Positions 22,975 to 34,990 are shown, numbered from the stretch's first letter. The stretch is DNA of 64,000 nucleotides from Carya illinoinensis (GCF_018687715.1 NC_056759.1:2831501-2895500); one strand, 5' to 3'. Program-made: numbers and translations. The notes: generated by a model not told the origin, from the sequence alone.

Positions 22975-23661
22975 TTAGTAACGTCTGGAGATACAGGCTC
23001 CCTCTTGCCAAGGGTCGATCACCGTACGTTCTTGAAATTATATCGGTGTTCGAAGTCGAACTGCTATTGCCGTGGTACTTACCTGTCTTCTATATCGGGC
23101 AGACGTAGTTTATCATGCGATTCAACAATGAGCGACGAGGTAAGAATTGAAGAGCTATAAAGCAGAAACAAGGCGAGTGGTAACTTCGATTTCGTGAAAG
23201 AGAGCGTCACATACATGGTGATGGATGATCTGGAGATAAAGCCCATGTCGGTCGATCCTTTCATAACTCTGCTTAATGACCATAATATCAAGGAATTAGG
23301 GGCGATTGAGAAGAAAGTGATCGATGTGAGCATGGATGAGGTATCGCAGTCCTACCTTGATCCTCTTTTTTTTTTGGGTTATTTTTTAAATATAATTTTC
23401 TTTTATGCAGGTTATTTAGCAGATATCATTAGAATATATTATGAACAATGTGATTTGATTATGTCGGTGTCAATGTTATTGTTGAATATAACAATCTTGA
23501 CTCTCAATTTGATTTCATTCTAGTGCGTGAAATTGTTGAAGGCTGCTATGCAATCCAAGACTGTTCTGACTGATGTCTTCCTGTCGAGACCATCAGAAAC
23601 TGGGGAGTCAATCATGGGCCAAGTAAAGGCAGTTCTGTATTTCTGCCCGATTAATCTCTAG

Positions 23662-24343
23662 CTACTATGAACTGCTCTTGGATTGTTTTCGAAGAAGTAT
23701 CCGGTCAAATTTGGTGTGGCAAGAATAAAATATGGAGGGTCACAAGTCTCGGATTGTTGTCTTTCCAGTCTGGATGCTTCTTATCAGTTTCTGCATAGGC
23801 GTTGCACTTTCTATCTATGGTATCTCAAACATTTTACTTCGAGTAACGTAATTTTCATTATCTATGGTGTGGACAAATGAGTAATAACACACACACACAC
23901 ATATATATATTTTATAATTTGTAAACAATCATGTTTTCAAATTAGAATATTTATGTTGAGTGATATTATTATAATCCTCATTTAAAATATAATTGTATAT
24001 CTATAATTTTTCTTGGGTTACCATTATTTCTACTGATAAATGTTCTGAAAAAGTCTTATACTACATACTTCTATATAATTTAAGTGTAATTTATTATTTT
24101 TATCATTTTATTTAAATATACACATATTTAAATATTAAGATAGAAGGATAAAAATAATAAAATTAAATAAAAATGTGTGGTGTAAAGCTTTATAATTTAT
24201 TATTCACATATTAGGACTGCATCAGTCACAGCTATTCAGTAAAGCAGCCCGGTTCTAGGATTGCTCCCTAGTTCCTATTGATCTATATACATAATTTTTT
24301 TCTATTTTGAGGGTTTGTGGAATTTATTGGTATTTATGAACCT
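23662..24343. other. Spacer between DUF674 copies A and B
   Basis: AT-rich spacer with a (CA)n(TA)n tract near 23888-23912. No gene was supported; the 65-codon frame at 23683-23880 is relic sequence downstream of copy A. Position 24344 is the empty-site counterpart of the Copia junctions at 30413 and 43343. Confidence 0.6.
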
Positions 24344-24790
24344 CCATAAACTTACAATCCCTTATATGATTTATAAGTGACGAACATGTAGCTGGTAGAT
24401 CGATGACAAAAGTACTCTTGACGAAATGGAAATAGAAAGAAGAAAAAAGAAAAACGAAGTGCATCGGTAATAAAAAAAAAAGGATGTGGTTGGAAAACTC
24501 TCAGTTAAAAAAATAAGAATTCTATTTAAAGGTTCTTAAAAAAAAAAAATACAAAAATAGAGAGAGTGAGAGAGAGAATTGGAATTCAAGAGCACTGTTT
24601 TTCATATTACATTAAATTGTTATTAAATAAAAGAAGAAGCCAACGATAGCCCCATCGGTCTCCAAGCATTTCCCTAATTGCAAAGTCTTCTCATATTCTT
24701 CTCATATTTTGGGGAAAGAAGAAAAAAAAGAGAAACCTTTTCATATTCTTGTCAGGATTCGCAAGCCTTCTCTCCAATTTTTCCACACCC

Positions 24791-24804
24791 CTCCTTATAA
24801 AACG
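24791..24804 (+). promoter_or_regulatory. TATA box of DUF674 copy B
   Basis: CTTATAAAAC lies about 60 bp before the start codon in a block (CTCCAATTTTTCCACACCC, TATA, then CCCATTCGAAGAT) shared with copies C, E, F and, less exactly, G and H. Copy E has the weaker CTTGTAAAA. Confidence 0.65.
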
Positions 24805-24858
24805 GACATTGGTTTACTCTTACCCATTCGAAGATAATTCATTCTGATACCTAAAGAA

Positions 24859-26187
24859 ATGGCAGCCACCAAGATAAGCCTGAAGCTGTGGATCGACAAG
24901 AAGAGAAACCGAGTGCTGTTTGCTGAAGCAGGCAAGGACTTCGTTGATTTCCTCCTAGAAACTTTTACCCTGCCGGTCGTAACTGTCACTAGGTTCCTGA
25001 AAAATGAAGACACAGCAGGCTGCTTGCAAAGCCTGTACGATAGCGTCGTAAACCTGAGCGATACTTTCATCCGGCAAGGAGTAAGCAAAGACTTGGTGTT
25101 GAAGCCCAGAGCAGTAACTTCTGGTGCTACAGACTCCCTTCTCTTGCCAAGGGTCGAGTCCTACACATTCAGGAAATTCTATCGGTGTCGGAACTCGAAT
25201 TGCATGAGTACCTATGGTGTTTACAAGTCTACTCGAAGTGCGAAAAATTGTTATGTATGCAACTCATCACCAAATCAGATGCACGAGGTATCGCTCAGTG
25301 TTGAAGAGGTAATAAGCGAAAACAAGGAGAGTGGCAATTTCAGTTTCGTGAAAGAGATCGTCCCATACATGGTAATGGATGACCTGAGGATGAAGCCCAT
25401 GTCCTCCAACACTTTTATTACTCTGCTTAATGAGTATAATCTCAAGGATGTGGGTGCGATTGAAGAGAAAGTGGTCGCTTTGGGCATGGATGAGGTATAT
25501 ATGGCAGTACCTTGTTTTCTTTCTTTTTGTTATTTCATTTTCATAATTCCTTAATATGATTTTCTTTTTGGACGAAGTTGGACTGTAACGTCGTTAAATT
25601 AATTATGCTCTCAATATGTGGTTATAAATGCGAGTCTTAAACCATTAGATAGACTATAGTGGCCATTTATAAGCAATTAGACGTCGCTTACAACTTACAA
25701 ACATAGGCTATTGCTGATTCGATTGGAACTCTATTCTTTCTAAAATAATTCAGAAAAACAGATGGAAGAGTCAAAGGGTGGAAGAGCAGTACAGAAACCT
25801 TGGAATCCACAAAAAGCCAATCCATCCCCCTAATTAGTTCATGGACCTCCTGTATTAATTTTCATACACGTTCGCAACTCCACTATTTAAGTATTAATAG
25901 CAACCTGATATTGTATATATAGAAGAACGAAAGTAGTAACTATGGAAGAGTAAGTATACTGTTGTCATTGATTATATATATATACACATATAATATAATA
26001 TGACTATTTTGTTCCTAAATTTGTTTGTTGCCAGTGTGTGAAGTTGATCAAGGCTGCTCTGCAATCCAAGACTGTTCTGACAGATGTCTTCCTGCCTAGA
26101 CCATCTGAAACTGTGGAGTCAATCAAAACGAGTGGGACTTCTGAAGGAACAAATAAAGGAAGTTCTGTATCTCCGCCCGATGAATGA
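24859..26187 (+). CDS. DUF674 protein, copy B
   Basis: The CDS joins 24859-25494 (212 codons) and 26035-26187 (donor GATGAG|gtatat, acceptor TTGCCAG|TGTGTG), giving 262 residues with no lesion seen. Plant DUF674 family, function unknown. The N-terminal block KISLKLWIDKKRNRVL and FVDFLLETFTLPVVTVTRFL is followed by a Cys segment (C110-x4-C115-x15-C131-x2-C134) that resembles a small metal-binding loop, then a conserved C-terminal half (PYMVMDDL..KPMS, FITLLNEYN, GAIEEKVVALGMDE). Exon 2 gives CVKLIKAALQSKTVLTDVFLP and a Ser/Thr/Gly-rich tail. The start has A at -3 and G at +4 and the shared promoter block upstream. Some DUF674 proteins carry two such units; this one is single. Best-preserved representative with F. 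Confidence 0.9.
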
Positions 26188-26815
26188 ATTGCTGAAGACT
26201 ACTATTATCTATTTAGAAATGGAATGGAATGTTTAACTTGGAAATGGAATGTGTACTGCTAAACTGTCTTTAAGAGCTACTTTGGGTGAGCTTCGAGCTA
26301 GCCTTCGAGTGTGTGCTACAAAATGGAAGGTGTATCAAACAGCAATATTTTTAGTAGACTCAAAAATATAAACAACAACAAAGATGCCATGCACAGAACG
26401 ATGGTTTTTATAAAAATATGTCGATGGATTTTCCCCTTACATGGATGTTTGTTCTAAGGATCGACATGTTGATCAGGGAGATACGTACACTTTCTCCCTG
26501 TATTTGCTAGCTTTGAGTGCAATAGTTTTAGGAAATCTTAGGAACTCAAACCTACATTACGAAAATGCTTAATTAATTCAATATATTAATTAGTTAGAAG
26601 ATACTTGTGTCCATGAATCAAGATCGTGGGGCTAATGGTTGATCCTCTAATTGTTGTAGGCCTGCGACCATTACTCGATCTGGTGTTATTGACCATGAAA
26701 CCGAATAGTTATTTAGCAAATTTAAAATACGTGCAGTGAAAGTGCTGTTATTGCGTGCATCTGATGCTTAATTAATTAGTGATATTGTCGCGAAAGGAGT
26801 TCTAATTTTGGTTGA

Positions 26816-28285
26816 CGAAGCCTCCCCTATCTTCCCCCTCCATTTTCCAGTTTTGAAACCCACAACCAGCCCTTGTAAACCACTGCTTGCCGCTGCTCTA
26901 CCACTTTTGATGTCATCCATGATCTAGCACACTCTTGATCTTCCAGATTTTTCTTTCCGCTGTTGTAAGTAAACTTCCAATGAATCTCTTTGAAATTTAA
27001 ACAACATTTGTATACTAACGTTTTTTTTTTTTTGCAATCTAGTTGGTTGGACTGGGCCTTGGGCCTAGTGGATCATTGTAAAATTGAAACTATGGTTGAG
27101 ATTGGTCTGGGCCTTGGGAAAAAAACGGAGGATGGAATTACGCATATAGTTGATTTGTGAAAATGTGTTTGTGATTGTTTGTGATGTATATTGCCTAATG
27201 TGTTTCTTGCTATGTCATCCAATATTCTGTCTATCATGCATTTGCATTTTTGTATTGATGAATACTATGCCCTTTGATAGTATTGTGAAATGGGTGAAAA
27301 TAGTGTTTTGGTGTGGAAGTGTCAATAAATTATTTTTGATTGTGTGTGTATCATAACCTCAAGTCGAAATGGGGCATTATCTCGATGAACCTCCTCTAGT
27401 CATTCGGGAGTGTATAAGATTGAGTGACGTTCCCTAAGTTGTCGTCGGGTGACAACAGGATTGGACGAGATGGTAACGCTCTCGTGCCGATTCGGTGGCC
27501 CCTCTACTAGTGGGGGCTAGAGGTTGCCTGATCAAGAAAGTGCTGGGTATCGTTCGTTAGGAAATTACATGCACGGTTGTTACAGGGAGTCAGGGTGTGC
27601 AGATAATCCCTATGGGAGACCATGGGTTTTTGGCGTGTGTGGATAGATATGTCATTTTCTGAAAAATGATAAAATTGTTCTTGCATGTCTTACCATGTGG
27701 TTGCGGGCATATTAATTGTATTAAATATGTTTTAATCTTTTGGATGTTACTTGGTTGCTTACTTATTGAGATTTCATAATCTCACTGTGGTATTTCTACC
27801 CTACGGTTTTATGGAATCGTAGACTTTGATACAAAAAAAGATTTTGAGCCTAAGGGACCAGCTTCGTCGGAGAAGTGACTTGCTGGTGTTGCTAGTTGAT
27901 TTTGGGATTTGTTTCCCTTATGTTATGTATTTTCCTTTGATTTATTTTTGTTGGATGACTGTATAACCTCTTTAAGGATTTTTATTTCACTGTATAGTTT
28001 TAAAATTCTGGTACTCACTACTCAGTTGGCTACCATTTATTTCTCCGCTGCGATTATTATTATTGCACGCTTATTTGTATGTTGCACACAATTTGAGCAC
28101 TTGGCGATTGGGGTGTGTGACTCGTGTGGTCCTCGTCTTGATGTCACGACTTCCACCTGTTCACATGTGGGGATCGAGGGCTTTAATAACTTTATAATAT
28201 TTTTATTCAACTTATTCTCTCTCATTTTCAAAAACCTCATAAAATATTTTAATGTTTGGATTTTGAGCTGAGTTGAATTCTTTAT
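26816..28285. other. Unclassified sequence, possible old LTR-element remnant
   Basis: About 1.5 kb without counterpart in the C and E units and with higher G+C around 27360-27640. Its style (TCATAATCTCACTGTGGTATTTC near 27770, several short direct motifs) resembles LTR or internal sequence of Gypsy-type elements, but no protein domain, LTR pair or target duplication was recognised. The plus-strand open frame 27909-28271 has no recognisable domain and was not called. Confidence 0.3.
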
Positions 28286-29040
28286 TCATAGTGGTGAGTT
28301 GAGATGATGGTATGAATTTTATGGGGCCCACCTAAGGTGAGTTTAGATGTGTTTAGATGTTAAGATAAATTTAGATGTATTTATGAGAAACTAAAAAAGG
28401 TTGTAGGTTTCTCGTGTAAAGATGTGTTGAGTTAAAAAAGGTTGTGGATCTCATGTATAAAGAAATTTTAAGTTGAGATGAGTTTAGTAATTTAAGAGTT
28501 GGATGTTTGGATGCTAGGCTCAGTTTAAAATTAAATTGAACCGAGTATTGAACTGAGTTGATCTCAGTTGAGTTTAACTTTTAAACGACCTAATTCAAAT
28601 AATTTTTAACTCATTTCGACTCAAATATTTTATTATTATTTATAAATCAACTCAACTTGCTTAGTTTGGATGTAAAAATAATTTCATTTCATCTCACATC
28701 TTCTCATCTAATTTCATCATTACAAATTTTTTAAAATTTTCACACAAAATATAATAAACAATTTAACTTTTTTAAATCTCAAAATATTAAAAATATTAAA
28801 AATTAATATTATAATAATATTTTATTCTAATTTCAATTAAGACCATTTCATATCTACGGTTTAAATAGTGATTTGAAATGAGATGAGTTAAAATCAAAGT
28901 TAAATAAAATATTGTTAAAATATTATTTTTTAATATTACTATTATTTTGATATTTGAAAAAATTGAATTATTTATCATATTTTATGTGAAAATTTTAAAA
29001 AATTATAACGATAAAATGAAACACTTCTCATATCCAAACA
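28286..29040. repeat. AT-rich MITE-like repeats
   Basis: 28286-28680 resembles 48095-48510 (both with GAGTTTAGAT...GTTTAGATGTTAAGAT). 28850-29040 resembles 34815-35018 and 49865-50040. These are dispersed TTTAGATG/GAGATGA-rich repeats found in most spacers here. Ends and target duplications were not resolved. Confidence 0.55.
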
Positions 29041-29447
29041 AACATAAGTATTGGCACAAGCCAGTATCTCGGCTTGAATTGTCGGACTCAAAGGAGTGAT
29101 AAGGTTGAGCATAACTATCGAAGTGATAAGATTGAAAACTCCCACAATTCATACTACAATAGTGGAGAGACGTTGAAGGATGAAGGAATATCAATGGCAA
29201 CAACTTTAACCCGAAATGGTAGTTTGACTAGTTAAGGAAATCTTAACAAATTGATTGAGCAAATCTCAGATTCAAACAGAGCAAATATTGGAGTATTTTC
29301 GCAAAGCATATCTCGGATCATATCTTGGAACTTGACACAACATATATAAAAGCCAAAATAACTCAAATCACTCTCAGATAGTCTCGGATTTTATATTGCT
29401 AGTTATATGGATTCTATGTAATTTGTTTCGGATTTAATGTAGTTTAA
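29041..29447 (-). mobile_element. Copia LTR-like fragment, second family
   Basis: Nearly collinear with 35021-35418, including the same left flank (ACATAAGTATT then GGCACAAGCC). In the 35-kb copy this segment follows an antisense Copia RNase H tail, so it is read as LTR on the minus strand. At about 29447 it is abruptly joined to the RNase H part of the other Copia family. Confidence 0.55.
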
Positions 29448-30412
29448 CTGAATATGTTGACTCAGATTATGCAGGTGATCTTGACAGACACTGATCGACA
29501 ACTACATTTGTGTTCACAATGACTGGAGGACTAGTTAGTTGGTGATCAAATTTGCAGTCTACGATTGCACTATCATCTACGGTGGCTGAATACATGACTG
29601 TAACAAAAGTCGTGAAAGAAGTCATTTGGTTACAAGGATTGGTAACAGACTTGGGCTTTAAGCAGCAAGAGGCTACCGTTTACTGTGACAGTCAAAGTGC
29701 AATTCATTTGGCTAAGAATCAAGTGTATCACTCTCGAACAAAACACATAGATGTCCGATTTCACTTTATACGTATAAAGTGAAATCGGACATCTATGTGT
29801 TTTGTTCGAGAGTGATACACTTGATTTCAAAAGATTGGCACTGAAGATAATCCAACAGATAAATTGACAAAAGTCGTCACAAGGATCAAGTTTCAACACT
29901 GTTTGAACTTGATCAATATTGTACACTGCTGAGCACCCTCGAGTGCATTAGAGCACATTCGATAGCTAAAGTCTCTCATGTCAAAGAAGGAGGTGCATTC
30001 ATTTGAAGAATGAATAAGTTTGTAAGCATCCTGATATGACACACTTGGATGGAGGGGTGATTGTTAAAAATAGTCACCTAAGTGTGAATGCAGAGATTAA
30101 ACAGCTGCTGCACATGCACCGTCCACCGTCTAAATTGAAAATCAGCACCGTCCTATGGTTTAAAGATTAACTCTAGTTGTTAGCTCACCATTAATTACGG
30201 TTGATGTTCAGGAGAGATTCTCTTATAAAATGAGAGCTCATATATATAAACTTGAGTGGGCAAAATAGAGAGATAGTAGACATGAGAGAAAAATTGTTGA
30301 GTGTTGTAATCTCATACAAACTCAATGAATTTTAATTCTAGTAGAAGTAGGCAATTTGCTAAACTATTTAAATATCGTCTTATGTAATTTTAGACATACT
30401 AGAAGTGCAACA
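29448..30412 (+). mobile_element. 3' part of an old Copia: RNase H, 3' LTR
   Basis: It starts inside RNase H (YVDSDYAGDLD-like at about 29453) and runs through QSTIALSS, YCDSQSAIHLAKNQ and HSRTKHIDVRFHF to the polypurine tract. Then comes a 352-bp LTR (30061-30412, TGTTAAAAATAG... to ...GTGCAACA). Nonsense codons are present. A perfect palindrome (29717-29826) replaces part of the RNase H sequence. The right junction at 30413 is the same as that of the Copia at 43342, so both derive from one insertion that was later duplicated. Confidence 0.88.
29717..29826. repeat. Perfect 110-bp palindrome (55-bp arms, no spacer)
   Basis: 29717-29771 is followed immediately by its exact reverse complement, 29772-29826; the centre reads TTTATACGTATAAA. 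The left arm is ordinary RNase H coding sequence (NQVYHSRTKHID...); the right arm replaces the stretch that follows in the intact relative at 42726 onward. Confidence 0.97.
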
Positions 30413-31253
30413 CTTACAATCCCTTATATGATTTATAAGTGACGAACATGTAGCTGGTAGATCGATGACAAAACTACTCTTAATGAAATGGAAATAGAAA
30501 GATGAAAAAAGAAAAACGAAGTGCATCGGTAACAAAAAAAGGATGTAGTTGGAAAACTCTCAGTTAAAAAAATAATAATTCTATTTAAAGGTTCTAAAAA
30601 AGAAAAAATACAAAAATAGAGAGTGAGAGAGATTTGGAATTCAAGAACACTGTTTTTCATATTACATTAAATTGTTATTTATTTAAACTTAAATTAGAAA
30701 AAATAATTTAATTATTTAAATCATATCCTATCCTACTGGGACGAGGTGATACCAAAAGTAATAATAATATTACATTTTAATGATAGAATAAGGGAAAGCT
30801 AGTTGTCCTGAGAATGAATCTCTCTCTATATATATATATATTTTAACTTAATAATTAAGGAAATATTTTTAATAATATTGTGCTTTTTTTTTAAATATTT
30901 AAGTGTATAATAAATAAATAAATAAATACCAAATGACCTGATCAAGAGAATTTATAAGGCTAGAGAATAATAGTAAGACGAATACGTAGGAGTGAACCAA
31001 TGAGTCAACTTTTCATGTAAAATGCCACTTGTCAGACAGATAAATTTTAATTTCATTTAGATAATAAGACAATGATTTGTAAATAATATTAAAATAATTT
31101 ATGAATAATATCTGAAAATTCTATTCCCAATAAGAACTTAAACTGAACGCTCCAAATGAGAGGAAACCAACAACCGCTTATCTCTTTGGAAGAAACTGCT
31201 GTTGGATACTAAACACTTTTTTTTTTTTTTTTTAAGCATCTGTTGGATAGTAA

Positions 31254-31569
31254 GAGCCTCTTTGGAATAGAGTTTGAAAAGTATTTTTAATTGTTTAAAT
31301 GCTCAAGAAAAAATAATATATTTAGTAAATTTATAAAAAGTACTTTAATCATTTAAAAAAATTAAAAATCTACTTTTTTTTAAAAAGTACCTAATTGAAG
31401 TTTTTATCGAAAAGCACATACAGATAATTGTATATTTTTAAAAAATTAATATAACTAATTTTAAAAGTACTTTAGCGACATGATTACTAAACAGTAAATA
31501 ACTTTTTAATAGTAAAGATTGTTATTTAAGTTATAAGCTATATTTTTCACTACAACCCTAAACATGCAC
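31254..31569. mobile_element. PIF/Harbinger-like MITE with TAA target duplication
   Basis: 316 bp present here and cleanly absent from the E unit, where GGATAGTAAACTTAATTT is uninterrupted near 44228. TAA flanks both sides (31251-31253, 31570-31572). The ends are GAGCCTCTTTGGAAT and ...ACCCTAAACATGCAC, an imperfect inverted repeat of the GGGCCTGTTTGG kind. It contains no ORF. Confidence 0.8.
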
Positions 31570-31970
31570 TAAACTTAATTTCAATTATTTCTTTAGTGTT
31601 CTCGTATTCTTTTAATTTACCGAGAAAAATAAATATCATTAATTTCAAGGGTACCTTATTCAGAGCTACTGCTAGTTATATTTTGTATATTTTTTTTTTG
31701 TACTTTTTTTTACATATATTTTTTTAATATTTTAGAAAAAATAAAATTATTAAAAATTTTTACTTAATTATTAAATAATATATATATATATATATATAAA
31801 TAAAGAAGAAGAAGCCAACGATAGCCCCATCGGTCTCCAAGCAATTCCCTAACTGCAAATTAAGTCTTCTCATATTCTTCTCATATTTTGGGGAAAGAAA
31901 AAGAAAGAGAAACCCTTGCATATTCTTGTCAGGATTCGCAAGCCTTCTCTCCAATTTTTCCACACCCCTC

Positions 31971-31980
31971 CTTATAAAAC
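31971..31980 (+). promoter_or_regulatory. TATA box of DUF674 copy C
   Basis: CTTATAAAAC in the shared promoter block, about 60 bp before the start codon at 32037. The frame is open further upstream to an ATG at 31926, but that would place the promoter motif inside the gene. Confidence 0.65.
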
Positions 31981-32036
31981 GGACATTGTTTTACTCTTAC
32001 CCATTCGAAGATCATTCATTCAGTACCAAAACAAAA

Positions 32037-33346
32037 ATGGCAGCCACCAAGATAAGCCTGAAGCTGTGGATCGACAAGAAGAGAAACCGAGTGCTGCTTG
32101 CTGAAGCAGGCAAGGACTTCGTCGATTTCCTCTTAGAAACTTTTACTCTGCCGGTCGTAACTGTCACTAGGTTCCTGAAAAATGAAGACACAGCAGGCTG
32201 CTTGAAAAACCTGTACGATAGCGTCGTAAACCTGAGCGATACTTTCATCCAGCAAGGAGTAAGAAAAGACTTGGTGTTGGGGCCAAGAGTAGTAACTTCT
32301 GGTGCTACAGACTCCCTTCTCTTGCCAAGGATCGAGTCCTACACATTCAGGAAATTCTATCGGTGTCAGAACTCGAATTGCATGAGTAGGCATGGCGTTT
32401 ACAAGTCTACTCGAACTGAGAAACATTGTTATGTATGCAACTCATTACCAAATCAGATGCACGAGGAACCGCTCAGCGTTGAAGAGGTAATAGGCGAAAA
32501 CAAGGAGAGTGGCAATTTCAGTTTCGTGAAAGAGATCGTCCCATACATGGTAATGGATGACCTGACGATGAAGCCCATGTCCTGCAACACTTTTATTACT
32601 CTGCTCAATGAGTATAATCTCAAGGATGTGGGTGCGATTGAAGAGAAAGTGGTCGCTTTGGGCATGGATGAGGTATATATATATGGCAGTACCTTGTTTT
32701 CTTTCTTTTTGTTATTTCACTTTCATAATTCCTTAATATGATTTTCTTTTTGGACGAAGTTGGACTGTAACGTAGTTAAATTAATTATGCTCTCAATATG
32801 TGGTTATAAATGCGAGTCTTAAACCATTAGATAGACTATAGTGGCCATTTATAAGCAATCAGACGTCGCTTACAACTTACAAACATAGGCTATTGCTGAT
32901 TCGATTGGAACTCTATTCTTTCTAAAATAATTCAGAAAAACAGATGGAAGAATCAAAGGGTGGAAGAGCAGTACAGAAACCTTGGAATCCACAAAAGGCC
33001 AATCCATCCCCCTAATTAGTTCATGGACCTCCTGTATTAATTTTCATACACGTTTGCAACTCCACTATTTAAGTATTAATAGCAACCTGATACTGTATAT
33101 ATAGAAGAACGAAAGTAGTAACTATGGCAGAGTAAGTATACTGTTGTCATTGATTATATATATACACATATACATATAAAATAATATGACTATTTTGTTC
33201 CTAAATTTGTTTGTTGCCAGTGTGTGAAGTTGATCAAGGCTGCTCTGCAATCCAAGACTGTTCTGACAGATGTCTTCCTGCCTAGACCATCTGAAACTGT
33301 GGAGTCAATCAAAACGAGTGGGACTTCTGAAGGAACAAATAAATGA
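32037..33346 (+). CDS. DUF674 protein, copy C
   Basis: The CDS joins 32037-32672 (212 codons) and 33221-33346, giving 253 residues. Donor and acceptor are as in copy B. Plant DUF674 family, function unknown. Very close to B and E: MAATKISLKLWIDKKRNRVL, Cys segment C-x4-C-x15-C-x2-C (YRCQNSNC...HCYVC), PYMVMDDL..KPMS, GAIEEKVVALGMDE. Exon 2 ends early because the GGA of copy B (AAATAAAGGA) is TGA here, removing 9 residues of the Ser-rich tail. The intron, about 550 bp, is also nearly identical to that of B and E. The upstream in-frame ATG at 31926 was not used because it lies in the conserved promoter. It sits about 1.6 kb downstream of a Copia LTR. Confidence 0.88.
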
Positions 33347-34296
33347 AGTTCTGTATTTCCGCCGGATGAATGAATTGCTGGAGACTACTATTATCTATTT
33401 AGAAATGGAATGGAATGTTTAACTTGGAAATGGAATGTGTACTGCTAAACTGTCTTTAAGAGCTACTTCGGGTGAGCTTCGAGCTAGCCTTCGAGTGTGT
33501 GCTACAAAATGGAAGGTGTATCAAACAGCAATATTTTTAGTAGACTCAAAAATATAAACAACACTAAAGATGTCATGCACAGAACGATGGTTTTTGATAA
33601 AAATATGTCGTTGGATTTTCCCTTTAAATGGATGTTTGTTCTACGGATCGACATGTTGATCAGGAAGATACGTGTACGTTCTCCCTGTATTTGCTAGCTT
33701 TGAGTGTAGTAGTTTTAGGAAATCTTAAGAACTCAAACCTACATTACGAAAATGCTTAATTAATGCAATATATTAATTAGTTAGAAGATACTTGTGTCCA
33801 TGAATCAAGATCGTGGGGCTAATGGTTGATCCTCTAATTGTTGTAGGCCTGCAACCATTACTCGATCTGGTGTTATTGGCCATGAAACCGAATAGATATT
33901 TGGCAAATTTAAATTACGTGCAGTGAAAGTGCTGTTATTGCGCGCATCTGATGCTTAATTAGTGATATGGTCGCGAAAGGAGTTCTAATTTTGGTTGACG
34001 AAGTTGGGGTTTACCATCCCCATAAAACATACATCCTGATTTGCTTATAGCATATTACTATCTTTTCAAAACATTCTACATCTTATTATCAATTTTTTCA
34101 CTATTCTATTAAAATAATTTTTCTCTACTATTTCTTTATTATTATTTTTTTTACTAATTTCTTTGTACATCTTTAACTACCAATTTTTTGTCTTTCTAGG
34201 ACAGAGCGGAAGAAAATGTTTTAACTTTTCTTTTTTTTCACATTTTCATAATTATTTAATTATTTCTTGCACCCGTGTTTTTCACTTTTCATCTAT

Positions 34297-34990
34297 AAAT
34301 AAAGAAAAAAAGAAAATGATAGTATGTTTATAACTTTTTTTTTAATGTTTATATATTTAATTTTTTAATATTTTTATTTCATTAACTATTAAGAAAATGA
34401 TTTTTAATATATTGATATATTTTTAATTTTTTAAAATATTTATAGATGTTTAAAAATATAAAAAGAATTAAAATCAAAATGTATAATTTATAGTAATGAA
34501 GACGCTCAACGGTCAAGCTAGAGGGCACATTTGGGAGAGAAATCTTGGGAGAGAGAGAAAAGATGAAAGGAGCGCCCCGGAAACACAAGCCGTGGCCCGT
34601 GGATGAAAGAAATCTTAGTTCAGAAGAATAGAAAAGGAAAATAAAATATAAAAAGAGAAGAAAGTTTGAATGATGCAATTTATTGATACTCATGGACTCC
34701 AATAATTATTTATTAAGTAACGTTGTTTACTATTTTTTTACTATTTCATTACCTATTATTAAATAATTTATAGACCAATCATTTGATTCTAATTCATGAA
34801 ATGTTAGTTATTTATTTTGAAATTAAGATACGGTTTAGATGGTGAGTTGAAATGAGATGAATTAAAATTAAAGTTGAATAAAATATTGTTAAAATATTAT
34901 TTTTTAATATTACTATTATTTTGAGATTTGAAAAAATTGAATTGTTTATCATATTTTATGTGAGAATTTTCAAAAATTATAACGATAAAA
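34297..34990. repeat. Spacer homologous to the upstream region of copy F
   Basis: About 34460-34700 matches 49330-49545 (landmark GATGGAAGAAATCTTAGTTC) and 34760-35018 matches 49800-50040. It is thus the distal upstream region of the D stub, which belongs to the F type of unit. No gene; the minus-strand frame 34382-34702 is AT-driven. Confidence 0.7.

Larger units (their letters stand above)
18615..23661 (+). pseudogene. DUF674 copy A, split by a Copia retrotransposon
   Basis: Exon 1 is 18615-18871 plus 22975-23340 and exon 2 is about 23524-23661 (acceptor TTCTAG|TGCGTG). It starts MAETKISLKL, with the family block FVDFLLEAFTLPVVTV, and after the insertion continues VTSGDTGSLLPRVDH... to GAIEKKVID. 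Function of DUF674 proteins (plant-specific) is unknown. Removal of the Copia and one TTAGT gives a sequence collinear with copy D2. Besides the insertion there are a 1-nt loss and a later 1-nt gain just before the junction (18841-18858), and GAA to TAA at about 23157-23159 (EEL then stop). The exon 2 reading frame is also altered near its end. The first Cys pair is present, but one Cys of the second pair reads Ser (GRRSLSC). Confidence 0.9.
24344..26815 (+). repeat. Segmental duplication unit, B version
   Basis: Homologous to 30413-33990 and 43343-46640. Relative to these it lacks about 1.1 kb upstream of the gene between two TTATT motifs (junction at about 24620, ATTGTTATTAAATAA), consistent with a microhomology deletion. 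Homology stops at about 26815 (GTTGACGAAG), while the C and E units continue about 290 bp further. Confidence 0.85.
30413..34296 (+). repeat. Segmental duplication unit, C version
   Basis: Collinear with 43343-46923 over gene, introns and flanks. Differences include the MITE at 31254-31569 (only here) and about 60 bp near 43910-43970 (only in E). Both copies begin right at the 3' end of a Copia LTR. Confidence 0.88.

Noticed and set aside
24795..25088. Antisense 97-codon ORF across DUF674 exon 1, recurring in C, E and H (also 32133-32426, 44785-45078, 62735-63037)
   Set aside because: It is the complement of a conserved coding region and recurs only because the sense gene is duplicated. It has no promoter and no own conservation pattern.
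27909..28271. 120-codon plus-strand ORF with hydrophobic segments
   Set aside because: No recognisable family, AT/T-rich composition, and it lies in a probable transposon remnant.
29759..29790. Possible rho-independent-like terminator or hairpin RNA gene
   Set aside because: It is the centre of the 110-bp palindrome within retroelement coding sequence; bacterial terminator logic does not apply to this plant nuclear DNA.
31926..32036. N-terminal extension of DUF674 copy C (and the one of copy E from 44506)
   Set aside because: The extension covers the conserved TATA/promoter block and is absent in B and F. The start at MAATK/MAETK is shared by the whole family.
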